Positions 21,091 to 34,200 of a stretch of 64,000 nucleotides of DNA are shown here, in pieces. Source of the DNA: Dillenia suffruticosa (lineage: Eukaryota > Streptophyta > Magnoliopsida > Dilleniales > Dilleniaceae); NCBI GenBank assembly GCA_033439265.1, contig JAVTVX010000019.1, positions 15,464,039 to 15,528,038 of the forward strand. The letters run 5' to 3'. A program made the position numbers and the translations under genes. Under the pieces are notes generated by a model, which was given only the letters and a program-made list of their open reading frames with translations, made no database searches and had not been told where the DNA came from. Numbering within the stretch: the stretch's first letter is position 1; every line of letters begins with the position of its first letter.

Positions 21091-21389
21091 GACCCTTGCT
21101 TTTCCATAGATTTTGGCATTACTTCTTCTACCATTTGATTTGTTTTGTTGCTTTCCAATTTCTTTTCTTTTTCTTGTTCTTTTTCCATTGAAACTTTAAT
21201 ATCTTCATCGATACCAAATATTTTCAATAAAATGTTGAATTTGTCATCAAGACTTGTCATATTAGCATAAATTCTTTGGTTTTGTACATCAATCCTTTGA
21301 TTTTGTTCGTCAATCCTTTGTTTGATCTTTTCCAATTTCTTGTCAACATGCAAATGATATTTTTTGATTTCTACAACCATTTCTTGCAT
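21087..21389 (-). CDS. Coiled-coil frame inside the small LTR element
   Basis: A 100-residue frame, MQEMVVEIKKYHLHVDKKLE onward. It has heptad-like KIKQRIDEQNQRIDVQNQRI text and a charged C-terminal half, with no catalytic motif. It lies just after the primer-binding site, where gag begins in a full element, and resembles the coiled-coil leaders of some gypsy gag proteins. It may be a gag remnant. Whether it is translated is unknown. Confidence 0.35.
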   Translation of the reverse strand: MQEMVVEIKKYHLHVDKKLEKIKQRIDEQNQRIDVQNQRIYANMTSLDDKFNILLKIFGIDEDIKVSMEKEQEKEKKLESNKTNQMVEEVMPKSMEKQGS

Positions 21390-21808
21390 TATAATTTCTT
21401 GCCTTTTGAGACGTTATTCGATGGCTTCATAGAAAGCTTGCTCTTCGATGGCTTCATACCTAATCTCTTCTGCTATTTTTCAATATTAACCAAGGATTCG
21501 TACGCTCTAATACCATTTGTCATAACCCAAGTAGGGTAAAGAGAGAATATGAGAGAAAGAGATTATGGAGAGAATGAGAGAAAGAGAGATAGAGAGAGAG
21601 AGAGAGAGATTTAAAGAGAAAAAGAGAGAGAATACAAGTGAGAAAGAGAGAATTCATTATCACTTCATTAGTTATTCATTACATGTATTTGAATACTATT
21701 TATACTAATATCACTAACTATAACCAAAGTACTTAACTATACAATTAACTACTAACTATTTTTACTAATTATGATTAGCCACTAACCCTATGGTTAATAA
21801 TTGTTACA

Positions 21809-22174
21809 ATATTTGTCACGGGCCCAAGTATTGGACTCAATCTCGATAGGAGAACTCAGTCCAAAAAATCGATCTGTTGGGTGAGAGAGACTGTTAGACT
21901 TAAATACTATTTTATGATTTGTTGGGAATCCGATTTGGGATTCGTAACATAATACCATGTGGTCTCTCTAATGCATTCCTAGATCATGGGCTCGAACCTA
22001 AGGTTCAATTCTACCTACCGTACACAACACAACATCGCAATCGCATACCCAAATAAAAACATACCATAAACATGCTTATAAGCTATTAACATATATGGCA
22101 TTGACATGCTATGAAAAACCTATATTAATGCATTGCAAATGCTAATGCGAGGTTTTCTCTTCTCTTGAATTTTC
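21809..22174. other. Gap with no recognised feature
   Basis: It starts TTTGTCACGGGCCCAAGTATT, a phrase common near LTR ends, but no partner was found. Nothing else is seen. Confidence 0.35.
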
Positions 22175-22186
22175 GGGTTCTCATAT

Positions 22187-22405
22187 TTTTTTTTTGGTAT
22201 CATAGTTAAGCTACCAACTCAGTATCTAGGGATTTACCCCGACTAATCTGAATCGACCGCTTGTAGAGCTTAATTGAGAGGGCAGGTCTCCCAACGTTAA
22301 TTTTTCTGTTCTCATGGAGGATCGAACTTCTGATCATGGTTAAGGGGTATCAGTTGCCGAACCAATTGAGCCATCAGATGTTGGTCAAAAGGGAAAACCG
22401 GGGAT
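22187..22405 (-). mobile_element. tRNA-derived SINE with 12-bp target duplication
   Basis: On the minus strand a pol III A box (GATGGCTCAATTGG, 22375-22362) and B box (GTTCGATCC, 22327-22319) are about 35 bases apart. The element ends in an A-run (plus-strand T-run, about 22185-22195). A perfect direct repeat GGGTTCTCATAT flanks it at 22175-22186 and 22406-22417. Length (about 219 bp) and structure fit plant SINEs. SINEs are non-coding and are mobilised by LINE proteins. Confidence 0.88.
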
Positions 22406-22417
22406 GGGTTCTCATAT

Positions 22418-23362
22418 ATTTGCCCCTACTTAGCAAGTTTTATTTTATTATTATTATTTTTTATTGAAATCTACGATCAACAAAATTTAAAATTTCCTTG
22501 AGAGTATTTTTAAGAAATATATAAAGAAGAAAGCTTGACCGAGAAAGAAAAGGACCGTAGGTTTATATCCTTAAAGTACATAAAATCCTCCATTTGTAAA
22601 AATTTAAAGAATTTATTTCAAGCAAGCATCTCCTTACATTTATAGAAATGTTAACACAATATATAACTATACACACACTAACATATAGTCAATTTAGTCG
22701 GATAGAGTGATAACTTCCTTAACTAAATCTTAGGGTTCAAAATTTAGAAATAAAAAAATTATATTGAAAAATCCGTTTCCTGATAGGGTTTCACAGACGT
22801 TCAAACCAAATTAGTCAAAATATGATTTTGGGTATAAATAATGAAAACCAAAATATATATATACACACACAAATGGTCAAAATGACTTTAGTGGTCTAAG
22901 TGGACTTAAAAAAAAGTTCGATTTTCATTGTTTTAGGCAAGACAGTAATGACTTAATAAGTCAAAAAATAACAGGTCAAGGGCCAAACAATAGTGATATG
23001 AGAATAGCTAAATCAGCAAAGTTTGCATAATGTACCAATGAGCTAAGGACATTAGATTTAAATGAGGATTGACACAACAAAGAAGGCAATCTTTGGCCAA
23101 TTTAAGGTTAATCAACTAAAATATCAAAAGTATTATATGGTTTGACCATGTCCAATGGTACATAACTATCTAGTTTCTGTGCAAACAGCCACTATTCCAT
23201 AAAAGGTGTTTGCTAAGTTAAGGAAATTTTATCTCACCCCTGAAATTTAAAAAACCAAGCCTAAATGGAGCACTTATCAATGAAAGTGTCAAAGTGATGT
23301 AAAACTTGCTTCAAAGTCTTTCAAAATTCAGTTTTCACATCTCCCAAGAGGTTACAATGGTG

Positions 23363-23393
<31 letters not shown>

Positions 23394-24710
23394 TCGAGAC
23401 TCGAATATGAAATCAACATATTGAGGAGAGAGTTTGTGATCACTAAACTATTCTCTTAAGAATAAAGATTATAATATTTTTTCATTTTCTCAATATCACT
23501 CTAATTTTTCGATAATCTTAAAGTATTAAAACTTAATTATTTAAGAAGCAGAGAAATAAGACGGGTGATATGACTATCAAAGAGAAGAAGTGGACACCAA
23601 ATTGGATAGATTTTATAGAGATGACATTAATTTCAACGGTTGCAAGGACAAGATAAAGTTCCTTTTAAGGAATTGAATATCTATCATGTAATACATTCAA
23701 ACCATCTAAATTAAAAGTCTTAAAAATATAAGTTTCTAAGCCTAAGTGACTGTAATTATTTTAAAATAGTCGTTATCTTGAAATGACAAGAACAAATTTT
23801 GCATTCAAATGAAGATCTAAGAATAAATCAACTCATGAAAGATTTAAGAGGTGAGGAAGAAACTCGAGTGAAGGTCACTTTGTCATGGGACAATAATGTA
23901 AACTTTGTTGGGAATGGATTTAGAGGAAAAGGCAAAAATCAAAAGGGAAAGTTAGTAACATGAACAATAGGAGAGGATTTGGCAGCCATGGTGTCCCAAT
24001 TACACATGAGGATGATTTCAAATATTTTTATGGCACACTAACCAAAGCAAAGATTCCTGTAAAGGAAACCACAGATTTTCATTTCTTTTATGAGAAAACG
24101 TTGGCTCTCATCAACGGAGAGAAATGAGCCGGAAAAAAAAGATTTTTTAAAACAACCTGAATAAAAAAAAATTTCCTAAAATAATATAAATTTATTAGAA
24201 ATATCTAAATTTATACAAAATTGTAAAATATTTATTTCACAATTTATACATACCTAAATAATATAAATCTCCGTTCATCTATTTAAATAATTAAATTAAA
24301 TATTATTTTAATATAAAAAAATCAATATATTTTATACAAAATTGCCAATATATTTGGAAATCAAGATATTTGAACATAAAAGGAGTCTAAATCAAAATAT
24401 CAAATATTTTCTTTTTCATTAAAATAAAAATTAGAATACATTTGGAACGTCTGGACTTTTTTAATGAAATAGTTTTTGGCTTAATTATTGTGAAGTAGGA
24501 ATCGTGAACCTTTAAAGCAAGCAGGTTTTGCCCTAACCTCTTCATGCTTCTTAATTATTTTAGTCCTAAATAATATTTGCTTAGGTTTGGCTTCTCTCTG
24601 GGAAGGCGGTTGAATTTGGATGGTGGATCGTGGAAGAACAGGAAGATAGTTGAATACAAAAACAAAAAGGTATAAATTTGAGGAGACAGAGATACGAGAT
24701 TTGGAGGAAA
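22418..24710. other. AT-rich region upstream of the SCAI gene
   Basis: No gene is recognised. A 28-base T-run lies at 23363-23390. Short readable pieces at 23930-24130 (for example GFRGKGKNQKGKLVT) look like old repeat-derived coding text but belong to no family I can name. The last 200 bases should hold the SCAI promoter and 5' leader. TATAAAT at 24671-24677 is only 34 bases before the ATG, so its role as TATA box is doubtful. Confidence 0.4.
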
Positions 24711-27700
24711 ATGACGCAGTCGCAGACGCAGCAGAGTGGCAACATTCCACTGAGCGAACTGTATTGGTCAATGGTGGATCAAGCCGATAAAAAGTTCTCC
24801 AAAATTAGGGATGTGCCTTGTTACGACCGTCACAGGTCAATTTCCCCTCTTCTTCGTTTCCCTGCTTTGAGTGGAATTGTTCATAAGATTATCTGGTCAA
24901 ATGCTTGATTCATGATAAAGATGGATGATTATTACCCAATTGCGTGCTTTAATTTATTCATATCAGAACACTCGCCATGGATAATTGGAACATTGAATTA
25001 GGGAAAAATGTGAAGACAATTTTGGTTCCTCATGTTGATTGTATGCTCTAAACTTTGGGGTGGGCTCAAGACAACAACAACAACAAGTTTATTCATGAAC
25101 AGCATGATAAAAGATAAACCCATTTAACAAAACCAATTTCTTGTTTCAGGTATGACTCATACTTTTTCAAGGCATTTAAGGTCTACACACAACTGTGGAA
25201 ATTCCAGCAAGAGAATCGGCAAAAACTAGTGGAAGCAGGACTTAAAAGGTGGGAGATTGGAGAAATCGCGTCTCGTATTGCACAACTTTATTATGGCCAG
25301 TATCTGAGAACTAGTGAGGCTAGCTATCTATCCGAGTCGTACATATTCTACGAAGCAATATTTAGCCGGGAATATTTCAAAGAGGGGATGTTTCAAGATC
25401 TTAATCTTGCCAACAAACAATTGAGGTTTCTTGCTAGATTTCTGATGGTGTGTTTGGTTTTGAACCGGCGGGAGATGGTGCATCAGCTTGTTAGTCAACT
25501 CAAGTTGTTGGTTGATGAATGCAAGAGGACATTCCAGGTCATTTTCTAGCTGCCAAACGCTTTTTATTTTGTTTTTCAACTTTCTGTGCTGCAGAAAGAT
25601 TTTACTTTCTGGTGTGATGTCCTGGTGGCAAAATCTGGAACCTTTCTGAAATTTATACACATGCAAAATGGCATGGTGAATAGAACTGAAGAAAGGATAA
25701 GACAACCAAAGCATGGAAAATATGGAGAGGGGTTTTGACTTGAGCTTATAATTTAGTAGCACAGCTGATGAAAAACTTTTCTCACTGAAGATAATTTCTC
25801 TAAGGAGGTTATTTAACCACTGGTTGATTATTCATAATGTTTAGGAGTATCTCAAGAGCACGGAATAACATGACAAACATGATAATTCTGTCCTCATTTT
25901 TCCAGTATTTTGTTCTTTCCTACCACAATTTTGTCTTTGGGACATACCTTTTGTGTAGTGATTACAGAATTCTTTCCCACTAAAATATGTGAAAGTTTTA
26001 TCCCAACTACAAAACATATACATGGACGCGAGCCATGTAGACATGGTCACAGCCTGAATTTGAAAAACTAGGCCAGGGACATGGCTGTAATATCTTCTTA
26101 TATGTATTAAAAAATTAGCAAATAAACAATTCTGGTTGTTTAAATTTAACCACAAAACATATACATGGATGCGAGCCATGTAGACATGGTCACGTGCTGA
26201 GTTTGAAAACTCGAGCAGGGAGATGGCCCTAATATCTTCTCATAAGTATTAAAAAATTAGCAAATAAACAATACTGGTTGTTTAAATTTAACCATTACTA
26301 TAGTTTCTCTTGAATGAGAAACTCTTGTGAGATCTTAAACTTTATGAACTTTTCAAATTTATTAATAATTGTTATGTCAAATACATTCACAAGTGTACAA
26401 GAAGTGTCTGCAGCAAAAAAGAGACAAATTGGACTGAACATGTGGCATATGCAATGTGTCTGGATTTTGTCCGGCAATGTTTGAACTGATTTTGAACATG
26501 GACATCCCTTGCAGTTTATTGTGGCCATGCTTCACGGTATTTAAAGAAATGTTTTGGCCTTTCCATAAATGACTTTATCCACGTCCTCTTCATCTTTTTC
26601 CTTTTTTTTTCTGGAGGGGGGGGATAGAAAAGAGGGCTTGGATCATAGAAAGAGACAAATATACACTAAAGAGCAATGTTTTCTTATCTTCTACAGAATA
26701 GCATTTCCATTTTCAAGAATTTTAATATGACTGATGGCGAGGCGTGAAGAGAGCAGCTATACCATTATTGGAGCAGAATTAGGAAAGCTTGTATGTCTAC
26801 ATAGAATATTTTCAAGAATAACATGATGTATCAAATAACTCTGAAGCAGTTTTGGTTACATTGACCATGGCTTGGGGCTTGCGTGTTCTGGTGAGCTAGT
26901 CATGAATGGATTTGAATGGTTTTAAATTGTGGTGATGATTCTTAAAATATCAGGTATAAGTTCTTGTGAGAAAGGTGCCAATTAGGAACAGGAGACTTTT
27001 CATGGTATTTTTTAAATTTTTGTTCAAGGTTGTGATTAGGAAATCAGAATGATAAAACTACGGAAAAGTGATTGAGAGAGACCTTTTCTTTTAGGCGAAT
27101 ATATTTTCTTCAAGTCTTAAGGAAGGTGAAGGTTCTGACATCCTCTCTCGTTCTAAGCTATCTGAAATGTATGAGCTCTTTCTAAAGTAGGTTTTCTAAC
27201 TTGAGGAGTGCTTTAAGAGGGGAAGTAAAGGTTGTCCATCATCTTATTTTACATTGTCGTTGGAATTGAAAGTTGGAGGAGTTTGTCTGCTGCCAATATA
27301 TTTCCTAGGAAGCTGTAGACTTAAGTCTAGGGGTAGTTGTAGGTGTGGAGAGGAGAATGTTAGTATTAGGATGGAAAGATTTGCACTTAATGAAGAGAAA
27401 AAAAGATTATTTTGGCATTTTATGAGGATGAGTGGTGTTCCATTTCCTAGGACTGGAGACTTGTGCATAAGAGGTAAGTGTCACTGGAGAAGGAAGGAAT
27501 ATATACAACTAAGAAAACAAGGATCAGTGTTGTTGATGAACACTATTAAAATCATAGAAAGAAGAAATTACATTGCTAGATAATATTTGACACATATTGG
27601 GGCTAGCCCTCCCAAACATACCACTCTTAAAAGTAATACCGGAGTCACCCAGCCAAACAGGCAATTAGTGGATTGTCCACTATGGGATGTCCTAGGTCAT

Positions 27701-30700
27701 GCAACTGAAAGAGAAAGCAAGAGACTAAAACTCAGAAATAATCCTAACGATAAATACTGAAAAGGTTCTAAGACAGCAGGGAAGGCTCTGTTTCTTAGCT
27801 TCTTCTTTCTCTCTCTTAGCTTCCCTTTTTCCCTGTCTCTGTGAGGAAGTCTCATCTTCCTCATTGTTATTCATTCTCTTGATATGTTTCTCTGTCTGTG
27901 ACCTTGACCCCATTTTGACTGTGCTTATGCACTTTCTTTCAGTTCAGCGTGGCCCTTTTTCTCCATTATTCCTACAGATAAAAGAAAATCCCTCGCACCT
28001 TCTGGTCTCTTGGCAGCCCTGGGAGGAGTCTTGAATGCAAAAAGGATAACCAAAAAGTTACTGGTTGATCATATTTGGACGCCTTCAAGATGAAAGGTTT
28101 TACTTGTAGGGGTGAGTATTCGGTTAAACTGTAACCGAAATGATTAAAATTGGAATAACCGATTTAATTCAGTTATACAATTTTCATAACCATAATCTAA
28201 CCGAATAAACTAAAAACCAACTAGTTATTTAACCGAATTAGACGGTTAATTTGGTTCGGTTATCCAAATTAATCAAATTATTGAAATCTTTTATTATTTA
28301 TTATGTATATCAATTTGTGGCTATTTAAAATTCAAAATTCAATTATAATTTTAATTCACCAAATATAATTTTGTAAATTTCGAACAAGATAATAAAATAT
28401 GAAACTTTTACACTCAATCTATTACTCTATTATTAGTTCATGAAACAAAAAATGTAATTAATATTATATTAACTTTCAATAAAACAAGTTCCAAAATAAA
28501 ATAGAAAGGTCAAATCAAAAGTTGGAAATAGAAAAATTTTCATTATTCTTGCACTCTCTTTTTTAGATTTTTCTCTTTTAAAATAGTCACATTGAAAATA
28601 GAAGGGTCAAATGAAAAGGTGGAAATTGAAAACTTTTCATTAATTATGCACTCTCCTTTTTAGGTTTTATTTTCTTTTTTAAAATAGCCACATTAGAAAT
28701 AAAAATATCAAATCAAAAGGTGGAAATTGAAAAATTTTTATTATTTTTGCACTCTCCTTTTTAGATTTTTTCTTTTTTTAAATAGTTACATTAGAAATAG
28801 AAAGGTCAAATCAAAAGTGGGACTTGAAAACTTTTCATTGGTTGCACACTCTTCTTTTTAGGTTTTTTTCTCTTTTAGAATTTTTATTAATTATGATATT
28901 TTTCCCTTTTAAATTTTAATTATAATATTATAATAATATTTATATAGATGAAAATTATCTAAAAAATATATAATATTTTTAATTAATTTGATTATTTTAG
29001 TTTAACAGAAATAAAAATTGTTAAAACCAATGACTGCCCAAATAAATTAAATTAAAATTCGGTTTTACTCAAAATCAAACCGAATATCTAATAAACCACC
29101 GAAAATATAAAAAAGCAATTTGGAGAAAATGATTTTTTAGGTTTTAACCGAAGAGTGCTCACCTCTATTTACTTGGACCTGTCTCTTAATAAACACAAAA
29201 TACTGATTGTGGATGAGGAGGCAAAATGGTTCATTCTCTCCTACCATTTGATAGTAGAGTGGTGACTTGTGTGTTTTCTATTATTTTTCAGTCTCTTAAA
29301 TTGTGCAAAATCTATGAAAGAACATTCGTGGACAAGACATGGGACACAAGATAAACTCAGCAGCATGAAAATAAAAAATAAAAAAACAATAGGACTCAAC
29401 ATGACTTTGACAGGTGCAAGAAAAGATAATAACATGATGATGTGCACATTTAACCTGCCAATATCTCTACAACCCTTATTTATACCTTCATTTGATGAAC
29501 ACTAGTTTTATGTTCAGTTGTATACTACACTCTACAAAGTTTTTCTACAAAGTTTTTAACTTTGTAACTTTACAATAAATGAGTCCTTATGTGTATGAAG
29601 TGTTTTTTAGGTGTTAAGGAAGCGTTAGAAGTTACTGGTTGAATATGTGATATTAAGAGGTATGGACATTGGTGACGTATGTCTAATATATGTCATCAAA
29701 CTGTTATGTTTTTGCATCAAATACCACAGAAGCAATTAGAAGTTTCACTTTATTCCAGGCAATATCAAAGGTTCAAACCCTGGCAGTTGCACGAGGATGT
29801 TTTGAGCCCATGCATTGGGTTTGCCTTGTGAGCGTGCCAAGTATGCATGGTTTGTAGACTATTGTGTGTGCTAGATAGGTTTACTGGTACACTAGTGGGT
29901 GAGCTTCCCACCTTTATCTTAAAAATAAAGTGTTTTGTTTTACAAGTGTTAGTGCAATATAATGAATAATAGAATCTTGACTCTTTGATAAATGCTGGGC
30001 CTGGTAAATGCATCTAGAGGACTTTGTGAAAATTAGAATTTTGGTTCTGCCTAAACTAAGGGAGTTAATCTTCTTCAGGACAGTAGGAAGATGTTTGTTA
30101 TGTGGTGCATTTGGTTATACATTGCTATATAAAATACAGTTGTACTACGAATTTTCCATGTTAATCCATAAGTTCCTCTCATTAACTCAAGGAGCAGATG
30201 TTGAATTTCCTCTCAGATGTTGAATTTCCTCTTACTGTTGATTTGCTGACTTATGTGAAATGACCCTGGCAAAATCTTGTTTCCAGGAGACTGACTTTAG
30301 AGAATGGAAGCAGGTTGCTCAGGAAATACTTAGATTTCTGAAGGCTGATACAGCTTTTATGAATATCAGGCCTTTGAGGTACAGTCTAGTTCTTGATACC
30401 CATCCAGAAATTTTACCACATCTCAGCACAGTCTCCAAGAGAAATCTAAGATTACGTGATGCCATACTGAGCAGCTATCATCCTAATGAGGTTAGTTTTC
30501 CATGAATTTATATTGTTTGTTGTTGTTGGTAAGTTATTTTCTGATCTTGTGATTAATTCCTTGGTTAGGTTAAGTTCTCGGAGCTCACAATTGATAGTTT
30601 CAGAATGCTTCAGTGTCTAGAATGGGAACCTAGTGGCTCATTTTACCAGTCAAATGTTCTTTCAAGTGGAACTGCTAACATGGGTCAGAATGGGGGCATG

Positions 30701-31198
30701 CATACCCGGGCCAACTACATGCAGGATATTACGGATCCTACTTTGCCATCTAATCCACGGAAAGCCATCTTATACCGTCCATCTGCCACTCATTTTATTG
30801 CAGTAAGTGACAGTGCATGTTTGTATGAGAACAGTGTGCAGTTTTTAGTTTATCAATATTTACTGTAATTTGGCTGTTCTTTTGTCAATGTTGGGGGATG
30901 TTCCATCATTGGAGGTTGTTTGGTCCTTTATTTGCACCTGTTTGTTGGGAAAATGATAGAAAGGAACAACTACTGAAGTCTGCTCAGTCCTGCTTCTGTA
31001 TATCATATACTTTTGATTTAAGTTGTCATTTAGCTGTAGTTCTCATCATATTGGATTATGAGATCAGCTAATATCAGATGGTAATACTTCAGTGGAATCA
31101 AATTTTGTGCACCTATCCTTTAGTGAATTTCTTGCAAATGTTATAATCAGTAAATACTAATAGCTCGACTTGAACAGGTCTTTATTATCTCCAGCCCT

Positions 31199-31255
<57 letters not shown>

Positions 31256-34200
31256 TTGTATATATATTCTCCTGGTGTAAGCTCGTGTGTACCAGAAAGA
31301 TATATTATCCTCATTTCTCAATTCAAGAAAAGAAGACTTGACATACCTGATGCAATTTAGATTTACTGGCTTTTTCTGTTTGTCTCATCATCCACATATT
31401 CTTTGTGAACAGACTTCTGTTGTGTCAACATGATTAGAGTTAAAGCATCATGTCTATGTTTATAATATATTGCTAATCTCATTTAAAACTTAATATAAGT
31501 TGTTTTGAAGGGATGAAGATGAATGCTCTATATCACAAGTTATCCTTAGCATGTTTTTATCCCAATTGGCTAAACCTATTTTTCATAGTTGGCATGGGGA
31601 ATACAGGAGGTTGTCTATGTGAAGTAGAATGGCATCTATTATATATACTGGATGGTTATTATTGAGCATCTGAACAATCAAGTTCCCGTTGGGAGGATAT
31701 ATATTCTAGCAAGTAGGACATTGATTTTCTAAATATTCCTCAGTGATTATCTTGTGAAACATTTTGGAAATTCACTATTGTTGTCTACCAGAGCTGGAGC
31801 ACAATGTGTTTGGCGCCTCTGTTTTGTTTGTTTCTCTATAATTCCAAAATGCAGCTAATGCAAAGAGTTGATTGATGAATGTATGGGTCCTGAGCAACTT
31901 TTTGGTGTGAAAAGATAAGATTTTGTTTCTGTTTTCCTTTTGTGATTGCTTGTGTATGATTTGAAGTTTGATTAGGATGGTAGTAGAATTTTATTAGCTA
32001 TTAGCATGGAATATATAAACATGGTATCGTGTAAAGGAAAGTCAGAGCTTCCTAGCATTAATCCTGTTATGCAAGTCACCTGTATACCAGCTCCTTATAC
32101 TGAATTAAATTTAGGTTGAGAAAGGGGCTGTATATAAAGTACTACACAAAACAGATAGGATTTTAGAAAGTTAAGTATAACAGGCTGGGTGGTACCTCTC
32201 ACCGGTGCTCAGTTTGAATATCTTTTTGCTCCTGGTTTTGGTGCATGAGGATGCAGCTCAGGAGAGATTTTCTCTTGTTTATTGTATTATTTTATCCCTT
32301 TTTTGGTAAGAAATTGCAAAAGAGCTTAGGGATTTTGGTCAATAGGTGCCCATGAGTAAAAAGGCTTTGAAGATAGGTGATTATCTGCCTTTTGTGTTGC
32401 CTTCAGGTGGTACTGAATCTTGTAAGTTCTTCCTGGTTTACTGAAGCTTCGGTTTAGGTGAGTTGTCCAGTTGAAGGGACATCTAGAACTGCACAGCTAA
32501 AAAATATTACCGTTATTGTTTTCAATCCCTGTTGGATTTATGGGTCAGCTGAAAGCAAAAGGAGTTGGGAGCATATTCAACGGGAAGAAAGGCCTTTCTT
32601 AGTTTGTTATTTTTCTTTTTATTTGGGGGGGATTGTTTAATTTATTATTAATCTTTCTGCATAATTTGATTTAATACCACCTCAAGGATTAGGAACGATA
32701 TGCAGTAAGTTTGATTTGGGAAGCTGTATTGACAAATTCTTTGGTTTGTCATTCTTAGTTTATGTCTTCATCTTTGATGCACAATTAGCAGTATCATATA
32801 AGCGCCATCACTGACAAAATAAAAGAGAATTTCTGAAAAATTGTTTTGCTCATTTCATTAAGAAAATTACAATATATAGATATCAAGAATAATCAAATCC
32901 CTTAATTCTAGGGTCTAATATAGTAAGCATAATCAGATCCCTTAGTCCTAGTCCTATTACAAGAAAAATTACAATATTAATTATAGTAAAAATATTTACA
33001 ACAATAATGAAAATATTTAGAGAACTAATCAAGGGATATACAACAATAACAAAACTAAATAAGGAAAGAAAAATATATTGACATCCCCCCTCAAATTGAT
33101 GCGGGTAAGTCGAGCAGCATCAATTTGCTACTGAGAAACTTGTGTCGCTGGCGGGTCAAAGCTTTCGTAAAGACATCAGCGATTTGAAGATCAGCAGTAA
33201 GATGAGGAAGAGTGATAACACCTCGAGTGAAGGTCTCCCTAATGTAATGACAGTCCACCTCTATGTGCTTTGTGCGTTCATGATATACTGGATTCACAGC
33301 TATTTGAATGGCACTAGTATTATCACCATGAAGTGGAGTCGGATCAGTTGGAGGAAATCCAAATTTGGAAAGAAGACCACGTAACCACACAATTTCAGAA
33401 CAAGCTGCAGACATGGCTCTAGACTCAGCATCCATGGAAGATTTAGAGACAAAATCCTGTTTCTTACACTTTCAAGAAATTAAGGCATCGCCAAGAAAGA
33501 TGCACCACCCTGTTGTAGACTTCCTAGTATCCGGGCAGCCAACCCAATCTGCATCACTATATGCAGTCAAATGAAGAGCAGATTTTGTAGGAAAAAACAA
33601 CCCATGAGTAGGTGACCCAATTAAGTATCGAATAATGCGACGAACTGCAGCACGATGAAGATGTCGAGGTGATTGCATAAATTTGCTGACTAATGGACAG
33701 CATATGAGATATCGGGCCTTATAATTGTTAGGTAGATAAGACTACCAACAAGTTGTCTATATAAAAAAGGATCAGGCAGAAGCTCACCTTCATCTTTTTG
33801 GTATTTCACATTCACCTCCATTGGCGTATCAACTACAGTAGCGTCCTTTAAACCAGCTAATTCAATGAGATCTTGGATACATTTATGTTGATTTAAGAAC
33901 AAACCATGATCTCGAGAGTGAACTTCCAATCCCAAAAAATATGTGAGGTGCCTAAGATCTTTCATTTTAAATATACTATGCAACATATTTTGAAGCTTTG
34001 TGATCAGCCGATTGTCATCACCAGTGATGATAATATTATCAACATAGACTAAGAGAAAGACCATACTAGTGACTGTGTTATGAAAGAAGAGTGATGAATC
34101 ATATTGACTTTGTGTGAAAGAGAAGGTGAGAAGAGTGCTGCGAAACTTCTCAAACCAGGCTCTAGGTGTCTGCTTCAACCCATACAAAGAGCGTCTTAGC

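Larger units (their letters stand above)
20489..21808 (-). mobile_element. Small LTR retrotransposon (TRIM-like deletion derivative)
   Basis: Two LTRs of about 285-291 bp (20489-20773 and 21518-21808) start TGTCATAA and end TTGTTACA on the plus strand. They enclose only 744 bp. On the minus strand a primer-binding site TGGTATTAGAGC (21515-21504; one change from the initiator-Met complement) follows the right-hand LTR. A purine tract AAAGGAGGGAAGTAT precedes the left-hand one. The interior has two short frames and no reverse transcriptase or integrase. Near its end, LRTKMFSKEGSIVT resembles the C-terminus of Ty3/gypsy pol, so I infer a deletion product of a gypsy element. I could not fix the target duplication. 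Confidence 0.8.

Noticed and set aside
20484..21813. 5-bp target duplication for the small LTR element
   Set aside because: TAATA and ATATT flank the TG...CA ends and do not match; AATAT on both sides matches only if the ends are moved by one base, so it was not claimed.
24678..24710. Upstream in-frame ATG as the SCAI start
   Set aside because: It adds MRRQRYEIWRK in text that looks like leader; the ATG at 24711 gives the expected N-terminus. Not excluded.
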